25,006 nt of DNA from Spirochaetia bacterium UBA5368 (GTDB taxonomy: Bacteria > Spirochaetota > UBA4802 > UBA5368), in assembly GCA_002407865.1 (NCBI GenBank), contig DHPI01000010.1, positions 8,171 to 33,176 of the forward strand, in the 5' to 3' direction. Position 1 is the first letter of the stretch; each line of letters starts with the position of its first letter. A model generated the notes under the pieces. That model saw only the letters and a program-made list of their open reading frames with translations, had not been told where the DNA came from and searched no databases. This document shows, one piece after another, positions 16,813 through 23,574 of this stretch. The position numbers were made by a program, and so were the translations under genes.

Positions 16813-17188
16813 TGCACGTTACCCGACACCCCATATGAAGCGTATTCATTAAATATACAACTTTCATATAATAAATAATACCTAACATACTCTCTATAAT
16901 AATATATGATAAAAAAGTATAAAAAAATAATTTTTATGTTGACTTTTATCAAAACCATAAATATTGAATTTATTCTCAGTTACAAACACAGTATACTACA
17001 CACAAAAAACGTTATCTGAGCAACACTTGCATATTTTCTGATTTGCGCCGTTTTCTATGCAACTGCCAGTCCGCACAGTCACCATTACGGCACTGATCAG
17101 TTGATAGATACAGTATATTGCGAATACTGATTGGATGAAACAAATATTCGTGCGACGCATATAACTACTATAATCTGCAAGGTATGAA
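16813..17188. other. AT-rich intergenic region
   Basis: A 376-bp spacer between divergent genes, very rich in A and T from about 16845 to 16990. Promoter-like words include TTGACT (16940-16945) with TATTGA 17 bases later, and a perfect TATAAT at 17169-17174, which lies too close to ATG 17189 to be easily its promoter. Short open frames across it have no gene-like features. No RNA gene was recognised. Confidence 0.4.
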
Positions 17189-17431
17189 ATGGACACACTC
17201 GATACGCCGAAAGATTTGCCTCCCGCCGATTCGGATGACATCCCAGGCGAGACCCACGCACCCCCCATACCGCTCCTCGCTGAAATAGAGCTGACTGACG
17301 AATTGTTTTCATCTCTTGAGAACTATCGCCTGGAAGGCGAGGTTATCTCAACAAGCGGCGCATCCTCTAAGGCAAACCATATGCTCGATCTAAATCCATT
17401 TATCAGTAAAACCATGGCGCTCAAAAAATAA
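17189..17431 (+). CDS. Small hypothetical protein, 80 aa
   Basis: I do not recognise this protein. It begins with an acidic, proline-rich stretch (LDTPKDLPPADSDDIPGE), has a middle segment LLAEIELTDELFSSLENY that could form a helix, and ends basic (MALKK). It has no signal peptide, transmembrane helix or cysteine. AAGG lies seven bases before the ATG, and an AT-rich promoter-type region precedes it. It is convergent with the glycosylase gene 48 bases away. The ATG of a second frame lies six bases upstream. It is probably a real gene, because the frame is isolated on this strand and has a ribosome site, but composition alone cannot prove it. Confidence 0.45.
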   Translation: MDTLDTPKDLPPADSDDIPGETHAPPIPLLAEIELTDELFSSLENYRLEGEVISTSGASSKANHMLDLNPFISKTMALKK

Positions 17432-17479
17432 ATACGAGAAAAGGGCACGACACCGGCACAGACGATAAAACCGGCGATT

Positions 17480-18370
17480 TCATTTTATCCGATACCTATC
17501 GCCTCTCCGCACGATAAATCCTTCTTGCATTAGCTCGGATACAATTTTTCCGGTAAGCCCCGCATCCTGCGCAATCGTATCGGCAAGATCATCCAGCGTT
17601 ATTCCGGGATTTCCAAGTACCGCCCTGAGTATTTTTCCGCGCCGCTGGCGATGCGAATTTTTAAATGGGCTCTGACCCCTCGTCGCCGCGCTCCTTCTGC
17701 CCGGGTTGCCGTACGACTCCTTAAGCAGTACACCGTAATCCATGAGCGCGTTATACCATCGCGATGGGTCCCTGCGATAGAGTGTTTTTTCAACGAGGGG
17801 GAATATCTGCTTGTCCATGATACCCTCCATCCCTGGGAAGAAGAAGTGGATGAATACCGTTCTGATATTTGTTTCTATAAAAACAACCGGCCTGTGAAAC
17901 GCGTAGACCGCTATCGCCGATGCTGTCGCCTTTCCGATGCCGGGCAAAAGCGAGAGATCTTCAATCGATTCGGGCAAAATACCATCATATTTTCTTTGCA
18001 GTATTTGCGCGCTCTCCCGTAATGCTACCGCCCGGCGGTTGTATCCCAGGCCCTGCCAGAGAGCCAGCACCGACGACAGTGACGCTGATGCAAGGCTGTT
18101 AAAATCGGGAAAAGCCCTGACAAAAGCCTCAAACTTGGGAATAACCCGGCTTACCTGTGTTTGCTGAAGCATTATTTCCGATACAAACACGGCATATGGG
18201 GTGGGATTCACCCTCCACGGCAGCACGCGCCCAGATTTGCGATAGTGCGTAAGAATTATTCTCCTGAACGTCGCGATACTTTCCCCGGTAATACCGCAAT
18301 CGCACACGCGCAGGGGGTCAGAGCCTCTCGTATCGTTATACGTTAAACCTGAAGTTGACGATATCGCCAT
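17480..18370 (-). CDS. HhH-GPD DNA glycosylase, MutY-like, without the iron-sulfur cluster
   Basis: A base-excision repair glycosylase of the HhH-GPD superfamily, 296 aa from ATG 18370. The MutY-like block RVLPWRVNPTPYAVFVSEI holds Glu65, the expected catalytic acid, followed by MLQQTQV. The helix-hairpin-helix is LLPGIGKATASA (141-152). Where MutY has the catalytic Asp in DGNVxR, this protein has Glu166 (IETNIRT). The C-terminal C-x6-C-x2-C-x5-C cluster is absent; instead RGQSPFKNSHRQRRGK leads to a winged-helix-like tail (LDDLADTIAQDAGLTGKIVS). Adenine removal opposite 8-oxoguanine is inferred, not certain. The ATG overlaps the end of the ychF-like gene by 35 bp; GTG 18307 would avoid this and is a real alternative. 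Two GGGGTCAGAGC words lie in this frame. Confidence 0.82.
   Translation of the reverse strand: MAISSTSGLTYNDTRGSDPLRVCDCGITGESIATFRRIILTHYRKSGRVLPWRVNPTPYAVFVSEIMLQQTQVSRVIPKFEAFVRAFPDFNSLASASLSSVLALWQGLGYNRRAVALRESAQILQRKYDGILPESIEDLSLLPGIGKATASAIAVYAFHRPVVFIETNIRTVFIHFFFPGMEGIMDKQIFPLVEKTLYRRDPSRWYNALMDYGVLLKESYGNPGRRSAATRGQSPFKNSHRQRRGKILRAVLGNPGITLDDLADTIAQDAGLTGKIVSELMQEGFIVRRGDRYRIK
17669..17679 (-). repeat. GGGGTCAGAGC copy 7, in the glycosylase gene
   Basis: Exact copy, sense to the gene but in a different reading frame from the apbE copies, contributing to RGQS at residues 231-234. Confidence 0.85.
18314..18324 (+). repeat. GGGGTCAGAGC copy 8, at the glycosylase 5' end
   Basis: Exact copy, antisense to the glycosylase frame (contributing to GSDP, residues 16-19). 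If the real start is GTG 18307, this copy is intergenic, between the ychF-like stop codon and the glycosylase start. Confidence 0.85.
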
Positions 18371-19409
18371 CTTGCACCGTATAATCTTTACCCATTACGT
18401 GCAGCCTTCCCGCTTTTTTTACCGCATCCTCAGAACCGTATTCCGTGAGATCATCGTATTTTATCACCTCGGCGCGGATAAAACCTCGCTGGATATCCGT
18501 ATGGATAACGCCGCCGGCCTCCGGCGCGAGCGCGCCTCTGCGCAGCAGCCACTGCTTCACCTCATCAGAACCGACAGTAAAAAATGATATCAGCCCGAGC
18601 GCTTCCATGCACAGCCGCGACAACAGGTTGATCGCCGGTTCGGCAATCCCGGCCGCCTCCATGAAATCACGTTTCTCCTGCGCGGTATCAAGCTGTGCAA
18701 TCTCCGATTCGAGCTTTGCGCATATCTGCATCAGGGTAATCCCCTGCGGCAGGTACTTCGCGCTCAGCGTGTGCAGCAGCGCCGTATCGTCCATGGCGCT
18801 GTCGGAAACATTCAGGGCGATAATCATTTGCTTAATCGTAATGAAAGGATAGCTGCCGATTATTTTTTTTTCTTCGTCGGATATATCACAGACGCGCAGC
18901 GGCAGATCATTCTCCAGATGGGCCCTGAACCGCAGCAGCAACTCCTCCTCGTTTTTAAGCTGATCCTCGCGTGACTTTTTTTTGTTCTGTTCCAACCGCT
19001 CCAGTCTTTTTTCGACGAAGAGGAGATCGTGGAGCACAAGCTCCGAATTGACAGAGTCGATATCCCGTTCCGGATTCACCGAGCCGCTGACATGATATAT
19101 CGCGTCGTCGGCAAAAGCGCGCACCACATGACACAGCGCATCCATGTCGGCAATGTCCTTGAAAATATCGCCGTCTCTGATTGATGTTGCCTCGATTTTC
19201 GGCAGCAACTCTATATTGATTCTCGCGCGCGACGATTTTTTCGGCGCATACATAGATTCCAGCACATCGAACCGCGGGTCGATTATTTCCGCCACACCGG
19301 AGACCGATTTTTTCTGGTCAGCGGCTGGCATAACACCCGATGCCCCGGTCAGCAACTGGAACAGGGTCTTTTTCCCGGTCTGCGGCAATCCGGTTATTCC
19401 TATCTTCAT
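18336..19409 (-). CDS. YchF/Obg-family protein with degenerate nucleotide-binding motifs
   Basis: A 357-aa member of the YchF (Ola1) branch of Obg-like P-loop proteins, which usually bind ATP and associate with ribosomes. The C-terminus is a clear DUF933/TGS-like domain: ISFFTVGSDEVKQWLLRRG, then GGVIHTDIQRGFIRAEVI, ending VQDGDIVNFRF. The N-terminus has GITGLPQTGKKTLFQLLTG, where the Mg-binding Ser/Thr of the usual GKS/T is Lys. The G3 motif (normally DIAGL) cannot be found: the aligned stretch reads INIELLPKIEATSIRDGD. The later DALCHVVRAF is normal. ATG 19409 is chosen over GTG 19418 because AAGGTG lies six bases upstream. The glycosylase gene overlaps the 3' end. A divergent paralogue with altered or lost hydrolysis is likely, so I give no ychF symbol. 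Confidence 0.85.
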   Translation of the reverse strand: MKIGITGLPQTGKKTLFQLLTGASGVMPAADQKKSVSGVAEIIDPRFDVLESMYAPKKSSRARINIELLPKIEATSIRDGDIFKDIADMDALCHVVRAFADDAIYHVSGSVNPERDIDSVNSELVLHDLLFVEKRLERLEQNKKKSREDQLKNEEELLLRFRAHLENDLPLRVCDISDEEKKIIGSYPFITIKQMIIALNVSDSAMDDTALLHTLSAKYLPQGITLMQICAKLESEIAQLDTAQEKRDFMEAAGIAEPAINLLSRLCMEALGLISFFTVGSDEVKQWLLRRGALAPEAGGVIHTDIQRGFIRAEVIKYDDLTEYGSEDAVKKAGRLHVMGKDYTVQDGDIVNFRFNV

Positions 19410-19415
19410 TCTTCG

Positions 19416-19421
19416 CACCTT
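19416..19421 (-). promoter_or_regulatory. Ribosome binding site fixing the YchF-like start
   Basis: AAGGTG on the minus strand six bases before ATG 19409. The GTG at 19418 lies within this site and is therefore unlikely to be the start. Confidence 0.6.
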
Positions 19422-19517
19422 GTACTATAATATCGGCGCACATCGTTATCCGGCGCCGGCGGGTTCCACCTCTCTACAACAGTGGTACTTAACCGCAACA
19501 ATATTTCTATTATTATT

Positions 19518-19545
19518 TTGACAATCACGCTCCCCCATATACCAT
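19518..19545 (+). promoter_or_regulatory. Candidate sigma70-type promoter of the M48 protease gene
   Basis: Perfect TTGACA (19518-19523), a 16-base spacer and TACCAT (19540-19545), four of six matches to the -10 consensus. This leaves a leader of about 30 bases before ATG 19584. Confidence 0.5.
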
Positions 19546-19583
19546 TACTACACGTATAAGCACCATGCAAGGAGCTACAGGTC

Positions 19584-20717
19584 ATGGAAACGATCGCATT
19601 GTCATCCACTCCCGCCCCCGATGAATCGGGCGCGGTGCGCTACAACAGAATCAAAATCCGGCTTTCAATTATCGATATCGTTCTAAGCGCCGTATTGCTC
19701 GCAGTACTGGCATTCAGCGGCATCGCAACACTCCTTCTTGGCTATATTTCTTCGTACACGGAAAATGAATATTTTCAATTCCTTTTATTCCTTACAATCG
19801 CGGGTACGGCATCCGCGATATTCACGATCCCGCTCGATTTTTACGGCGGGTTTATGCTGGAACACAGGTTCGGGCTGTCACACCAGACACTACGTTCATG
19901 GTGCGCGGAGAGTCTCAAATCCCTGGCGGTCACCATCGCGCTGGGTGTCCCTATTGCGCTCCTTTTCTTTTTTTTCCTGCGTACATCGGGCGCTCTCTGG
20001 TGGTTGTATTTCAGTGTCGCCATCATTGGCGTCGCGGTGCTCCTTGCGCGGATCGCGCCGATAGTGCTGTTCCCCCTTTTTTATAAATTCACACCCGTTA
20101 GCAATGATGACATACGCTCAAGAATCGAAACCCTCCTTGCGGCCAATAACATCGATATTCGGGGAATTTATTCGTTCAACATGAGCAAAGACACGCGCAA
20201 GGCCAACGCGGGATTCACCGGCATCGGCAAAAGCAGGCGCATACTGTTAAGCGACACATTGCTCGAAAATTTCTCACCGGAGGAAATAGAGGTTATCTTT
20301 GCTCACGAAATAGGACATTACGTGAAACGGCATATACTGAAAAACATTTTTTTCAGCAGCGCTGTTATTCTGCTGACATTTTATCTCTGCGGCCTGCTGT
20401 ACGCGGAAACTGTCGCACACATGGGCTTCAGCACACTGTATCAGATAGACGCTATCCCCGTCCTTCTTCTGTATCTGTCCGTTTTCGGATTTGTGTGCAT
20501 GCCGCTTACAAACGCGATATCGCGAAGGTACGAACGCCAGGCCGACCGCATCGCCATTGAGTTTACGCGCGGCAGGGACGCATTCATATCGGGGATGGAG
20601 AAAATAGCGCGCCTCAACCTGGCGGAAATTCAGCCTCACCCTCTCGTGGAATTCCTGCTTTACAGCCATCCGTCAATCGCGAAGCGCATCGATTTCGCCA
20701 GAAAGATTCAGCCCTGA
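19584..20717 (+). CDS. M48-family (Ste24/HtpX-type) membrane zinc metalloprotease
   Basis: A 377-aa integral membrane protease. The zinc motif HEIGH is at residues 241-245 in VIFAHEIGHYVKRH, and the third ligand is probably Glu317 in RRYERQADRIAIE. Hydrophobic segments appear at about residues 28-53, 62-85, 110-130, 135-160, 255-275 and 290-310. The layout, with transmembrane helices on both sides of the HExxH and NAGFTGIGKSRRILLSDTLL before it, resembles Ste24/CAAX-type endopeptidases more than HtpX. Members degrade or process membrane proteins at the cytoplasmic face. AAGGAG lies nine bases before the ATG. It is divergent from the YchF-like gene and overlaps the convergent hypothetical gene by 10 bp. 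The substrate in this organism is unknown. Confidence 0.88.
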   Translation: METIALSSTPAPDESGAVRYNRIKIRLSIIDIVLSAVLLAVLAFSGIATLLLGYISSYTENEYFQFLLFLTIAGTASAIFTIPLDFYGGFMLEHRFGLSHQTLRSWCAESLKSLAVTIALGVPIALLFFFFLRTSGALWWLYFSVAIIGVAVLLARIAPIVLFPLFYKFTPVSNDDIRSRIETLLAANNIDIRGIYSFNMSKDTRKANAGFTGIGKSRRILLSDTLLENFSPEEIEVIFAHEIGHYVKRHILKNIFFSSAVILLTFYLCGLLYAETVAHMGFSTLYQIDAIPVLLLYLSVFGFVCMPLTNAISRRYERQADRIAIEFTRGRDAFISGMEKIARLNLAEIQPHPLVEFLLYSHPSIAKRIDFARKIQP

Positions 20718-21637
20718 TCGACGGGCGAAACCGGACACGACGTAAAATACAGCTTGTGCATTACCGCACGTTCGAGGTCGTTAAGCTCGGTTTCGTACTG
20801 CTTCAGATTAGCATCGAAATTCATGTGCGATTTTACCCTTTGAAGCATTTCCCGCAATTGCAAAAGATCCGAGCGTTTCTTTAGTTGTCCGTCCGTCACG
20901 ATCTTTTCGAGGTATGAAAAATTGTATTTGCGAAGGTTCACCTGTAAAAAAAAGCGTATGCCATAAATTTTCAGGATTCGCTGCAACGGATAGCTTTTGC
21001 TTTTGGCGGCAAAATCATCATACTGCGGCGAATCGACGGCCCTCATCAAATTTTTCGCCGCCTGCGCGCGCACTGCGGGCTTCGCGCCGGGAGCCGCAGC
21101 CGGCCCGGCACCGATATTCGCCTTGCTCATTTCATCCGCCAAATGCTCTGCTTTCCATTCCTCGGTAAATTCCGCGAAATTCTTTTCAAGAAGGCGCTCA
21201 AACTCCTCCAGCATAATCGCCTTGTTGGCGAGCTGGCCGACAAGCGTATTGTTCAGGCTCCTGATTATTGGAAAAAGCTCCTTCACAATTTGATGAACAA
21301 GCAGGTTTTTTCGAAACTGCTTCTGATACTCGATAACAAGTTCGCTTTGAAAATAGTTTTTCAGCCGGCGGACAATGGTCAGATCTGCCGCGATAAATCC
21401 TTCAACACGGGGAATGTTTCTGTTTTTATCCTCGGCCACGATTTCAATTGCAAATATTTTATGCGCATCAACGAGAACTTTAATACAGCGCCTGACGAGA
21501 TCGGTTTCGATACCGAAGTATCCCGTTATATATTTGTAGAAATCATCTGAATGCGGAATTGCCCGTATTCCCATCAGGTTGTTCTGCTTAACAATTTCTT
21601 GAAAAATTTCATCGACAATGGTTGTGGTTGCTGTCAT
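20708..21637 (-). CDS. Hypothetical protein, 309 aa, possible winged-helix N-terminus
   Basis: I do not recognise the family. ATG 21637 is chosen because GGGGA lies four bases upstream and because the longer open frame (to 21853) would run through the tRNA gene. Residues about 30-80 (FYKYITGYFGIETDLVRRCI and following) look like a winged-helix fold, with a recognition-helix-like segment and a basic wing (AEDKNRNIPR). Residues 85-170 are predicted helical and charged. A low-complexity Ala/Gly/Pro linker (GAGPAAAPGAKPA, about 176-188) leads to a second helical domain (200-300). There is no signal peptide or membrane segment, so it is cytoplasmic. It is convergent with the M48 gene (10-bp overlap). 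A regulatory or scaffold role is possible but unproven. Confidence 0.7.
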   Translation of the reverse strand: MTATTTIVDEIFQEIVKQNNLMGIRAIPHSDDFYKYITGYFGIETDLVRRCIKVLVDAHKIFAIEIVAEDKNRNIPRVEGFIAADLTIVRRLKNYFQSELVIEYQKQFRKNLLVHQIVKELFPIIRSLNNTLVGQLANKAIMLEEFERLLEKNFAEFTEEWKAEHLADEMSKANIGAGPAAAPGAKPAVRAQAAKNLMRAVDSPQYDDFAAKSKSYPLQRILKIYGIRFFLQVNLRKYNFSYLEKIVTDGQLKKRSDLLQLREMLQRVKSHMNFDANLKQYETELNDLERAVMHKLYFTSCPVSPVDQG

Positions 21638-21743
21638 AAAGTCCCCGTAAGTGCGCACTATGCGGGTAATGCGCCGCAAAAATCTCCCTGCCGGATTATT
21701 TCCATGATAGTGGCATATTTTGCACGTAATAGCCACACCTTTT

Positions 21744-21757
21744 TCACAATCTTGTGA
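21744..21757. promoter_or_regulatory. Palindrome between the hypothetical gene and tRNA-Asp
   Basis: TCACAA-TC-TTGTGA, followed by eight T on the plus strand. It could be an operator next to the tRNA promoter or a very short terminator hairpin (5-bp stem). No upstream plus-strand gene needs termination here. Confidence 0.3.
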
Positions 21758-21766
21758 TTTTTTTTG

Positions 21767-21795
21767 TTGACACCAATCGGCATTTTTTGCATTAG
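21767..21795 (+). promoter_or_regulatory. Candidate promoter of tRNA-Asp
   Basis: Perfect TTGACA (21767-21772), a 17-base spacer and CATTAG (21790-21795), a weak -10 box. It lies 18 bases before the mature tRNA 5' end. Confidence 0.35.
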
Positions 21796-21813
21796 TTATG
21801 GTGCGTCGTGAAT

Positions 21814-21888
21814 GGGGTGTTAGCTCAGTTTGGTTAGAGCGCCTGCCTGTCACGCAGGAGGCCGAGGGTTCAAGTCCCTTACACCCCG
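21814..21888 (+). tRNA. tRNA-Asp (GTC)
   Basis: A complete cloverleaf. The acceptor stem is GGGGTGT (21814-21820) with ACACCCC (21881-21887) and discriminator G. The D stem is GCTC/GAGC. The anticodon stem is CCTGC/GCAGG around loop CTGTCAC, giving anticodon GTC (21849-21851), which reads Asp codons. The T arm contains GGTTCAAGTCC. The 3' CCA is not encoded and must be added after transcription. A strong terminator follows directly. Confidence 0.95.
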
Positions 21889-21889
21889 C

Positions 21890-21921
21890 AAAAAAAAAGA
21901 ACCGTACGGTTCTTTTTTTTT
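21890..21921. terminator. Bidirectional terminator shared by tRNA-Asp and moaA
   Basis: A perfect palindrome GAACCGTACGGTTC (21899-21912) flanked by A runs on the left and T runs on the right, so both strands read as stem plus T tract. The moaA stop codon (21920-21922) lies in the flank. It ends tRNA transcription rightwards and the moaA operon leftwards. Confidence 0.85.
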
Positions 21922-22921
21922 ATCCTCCGATCCTTGACATGGTTCTTCCGTTTATAAGCGCCGAACACCCATCATCACCGCCCGTTCCGGGCTTTATTTC
22001 GTGTTCCTTCGGCTTGTGCAGAATGGACGTTTGTATAATCCCCCGCATTTCGTCATCGCTCCCATTCGTTCGGATGATTTTTTTCAGGTCGTATTCGCCC
22101 CGCGAGTAAAGGCATGTTTTAAGTTTGCCGTCGCACGTCAACCTCAGGCGATTGCAGCGTGCACAGAACTTATGGCTCATAGGCGGAATGACGCCAATCC
22201 TGATCGGATATATTCCCCTGTATTGAAGCGTGTACATCATCGCAACATTCGTATCGATGGTCCGGCTCCTCTCGAGGCTGCCCTTCCTTTTCAAAACTTC
22301 GATAAGCCTGTCCGACGGCAGGTACGTATAATCCGCATCTTCTGCGACAAACGGCATCCGTTCAATAAAACGCAACGATACGTTTTTATCCTTAAAATAA
22401 TCAAGCAGCGCATCGATCTCATCAAGCGATTGCTCGAAAAGGACGGAATTTATTTTAATATCAAACCATCCATACGACACGGCCTTCTCGATATTCGCAA
22501 TTACTCGCGAAAAACAATCCCTCCCTGTGATTCGCCTGTACCGCTCATCCGAAACGGTATCGAGACTTATGTTGAGCCTCTTCACTTCGCATTCTCTGAG
22601 ATACTCCAGCGCCCCATCAAGCAGCAGCCCGTTCGTGGTGAGACAAAGATCCACGTCTGGCGCAAGCTCCCTGGTTGCCATGATAATATCCTGAAATCCC
22701 TTGCGCACAAGCGGTTCCCCGCCGGTAAACCGTATTTTCTTTATTCCAAGTTCCGTAAAAATCCTGATTATATCGACAAATTCCTCGTTACGCAACACCT
22801 CATCGTGCGCAAGCAAATCCACCCCCTGCGGGGGCATGCAGTAAATACATCGCAAATTGCATTTGTCGGTTATCGAGACCCGTAAATAATCGAGCACGCG
22901 CCCAAATCCGTCTTTCAGCAT
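21920..22921 (-). CDS. moaA: GTP 3',8-cyclase, molybdenum cofactor biosynthesis protein A
   Basis: MoaA is the radical SAM enzyme that, with MoaC, turns GTP into cyclic pyranopterin phosphate. The 333-aa product begins MLKDGFGRVLDYLRVSITDK, with the SAM cluster motif CNLRCIYC (Cys21, 25, 28). KIRFTGGEPLVRKGF and LTTNGLLL follow, and the C-terminal second cluster is FCARCNRLRLTCDGKLKTCL. The protein ends in the conserved GG tail (SRIGG) needed for catalysis. ATG 22921 is chosen over 22942 because AAGGA is seven bases upstream and the longer start would overlap the upstream gene. It starts two bases after that gene's stop, so it is the last gene of the gatA-led chain and ends in the shared terminator. 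moaC and other cofactor genes are not in the window. A 294-codon plus-strand frame across it is a shadow. Confidence 0.95.
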   Translation of the reverse strand: MLKDGFGRVLDYLRVSITDKCNLRCIYCMPPQGVDLLAHDEVLRNEEFVDIIRIFTELGIKKIRFTGGEPLVRKGFQDIIMATRELAPDVDLCLTTNGLLLDGALEYLRECEVKRLNISLDTVSDERYRRITGRDCFSRVIANIEKAVSYGWFDIKINSVLFEQSLDEIDALLDYFKDKNVSLRFIERMPFVAEDADYTYLPSDRLIEVLKRKGSLERSRTIDTNVAMMYTLQYRGIYPIRIGVIPPMSHKFCARCNRLRLTCDGKLKTCLYSRGEYDLKKIIRTNGSDDEMRGIIQTSILHKPKEHEIKPGTGGDDGCSALINGRTMSRIGG

Positions 22922-22923
22922 GG

Positions 22924-23574
22924 CTACATCCTTAAAGTGCATCCGAGGGAAAATGCGTATTCCCGCGTACCCGTAAGTATATCTCGTCCGTACGATATTT
23001 CAAACGTGGGCAGCGATCTTTCCCTGGATTCATCAATTTTATACAACGTGTATATCAAGGACGCCGCGTATACCGCGGCGGTCCCCAGCACGGCAAACGT
23101 AATATTCTGGGCGCTTCTGTCGTAGTCATGATGAAGCTCTTCGACAGTTTTGTATCCGCCGCCGGGAACCTTGAACCGCAATTTATGATCCGGGTCCAAT
23201 TCCGCATTTGCCCGCTTCGCCGCAAAATAGAGCGACCTCTGATAGCGCCAGTCATTGTAAGAATAATACATCGCGCAGATACCCGCAATTTTCAACACGC
23301 CGAACAGCGCCCCATAATAATAATTCTTATAGTACAGCGCCCCGCCGCCGGGAACCACGAAATCGATCGCCGCTATGCGGAGGGGTGATGCGGCCTCGCC
23401 CGTTTTCGGCGCACGTGAGCCAATTTCACGCGGAGCTCCATCGGCCGCATTTTTTTCATCGGACACGGCGACTGCATACTCGGCGGCAACGAACGCAAGC
23501 AAAATGAAACAGCAGGCGCAGGATGCCGCATAACGTACCGTTCTCGCTTTCATCGCGTTATTCCAGACAATCAT
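22924..23574 (-). CDS. DUF5683-like membrane protein, 216 aa
   Basis: The protein has an N-terminal signal or anchor helix (CACCFILLAFVAAEYAVAV), a polar stretch, then IAAIDFVVPGGGALYYKNYY followed by a helix (GALFGVLKIAGICAMYY). This resembles the DUF5683 pattern in which a PGxGxxY turn precedes membrane helices. A second membrane segment (ITFAVLGTAAVYAASLIYTL) lies nearer the C-terminus. Its ATG overlaps the stop codon of the preceding gene as ATGA (23574-23571), which suggests translational coupling. ATG 23553 would give a more standard signal peptide. moaA follows two bases after its stop. No catalytic motif was seen and the role is unknown; an envelope function is inferred from neighbouring lipoproteins. 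Confidence 0.7.
   Translation of the reverse strand: MIVWNNAMKARTVRYAASCACCFILLAFVAAEYAVAVSDEKNAADGAPREIGSRAPKTGEAASPLRIAAIDFVVPGGGALYYKNYYYGALFGVLKIAGICAMYYSYNDWRYQRSLYFAAKRANAELDPDHKLRFKVPGGGYKTVEELHHDYDRSAQNITFAVLGTAAVYAASLIYTLYKIDESRERSLPTFEISYGRDILTGTREYAFSLGCTLRM
22928..22933 (-). promoter_or_regulatory. Ribosome binding site fixing the moaA start
   Basis: AAGGAT on the minus strand, six bases before ATG 22921. It lies across the stop region of the upstream DUF5683-like gene. Confidence 0.65.

Noticed and set aside
16845..16990. AT-rich tract as a replication origin or attachment site
   Set aside because: No DnaA-box cluster, no repeated tRNA end and no integrase nearby; AT richness alone is insufficient.
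21638..21853. N-terminal extension of the 309-aa hypothetical gene
   Set aside because: It would cross the tRNA-Asp gene; ATG 21637 with GGGGA upstream is better.
22001..22885. 294-codon open frame on the plus strand across moaA
   Set aside because: Antisense to a complete, clearly conserved moaA; its translation has no domain or signal and is typical of shadow frames.
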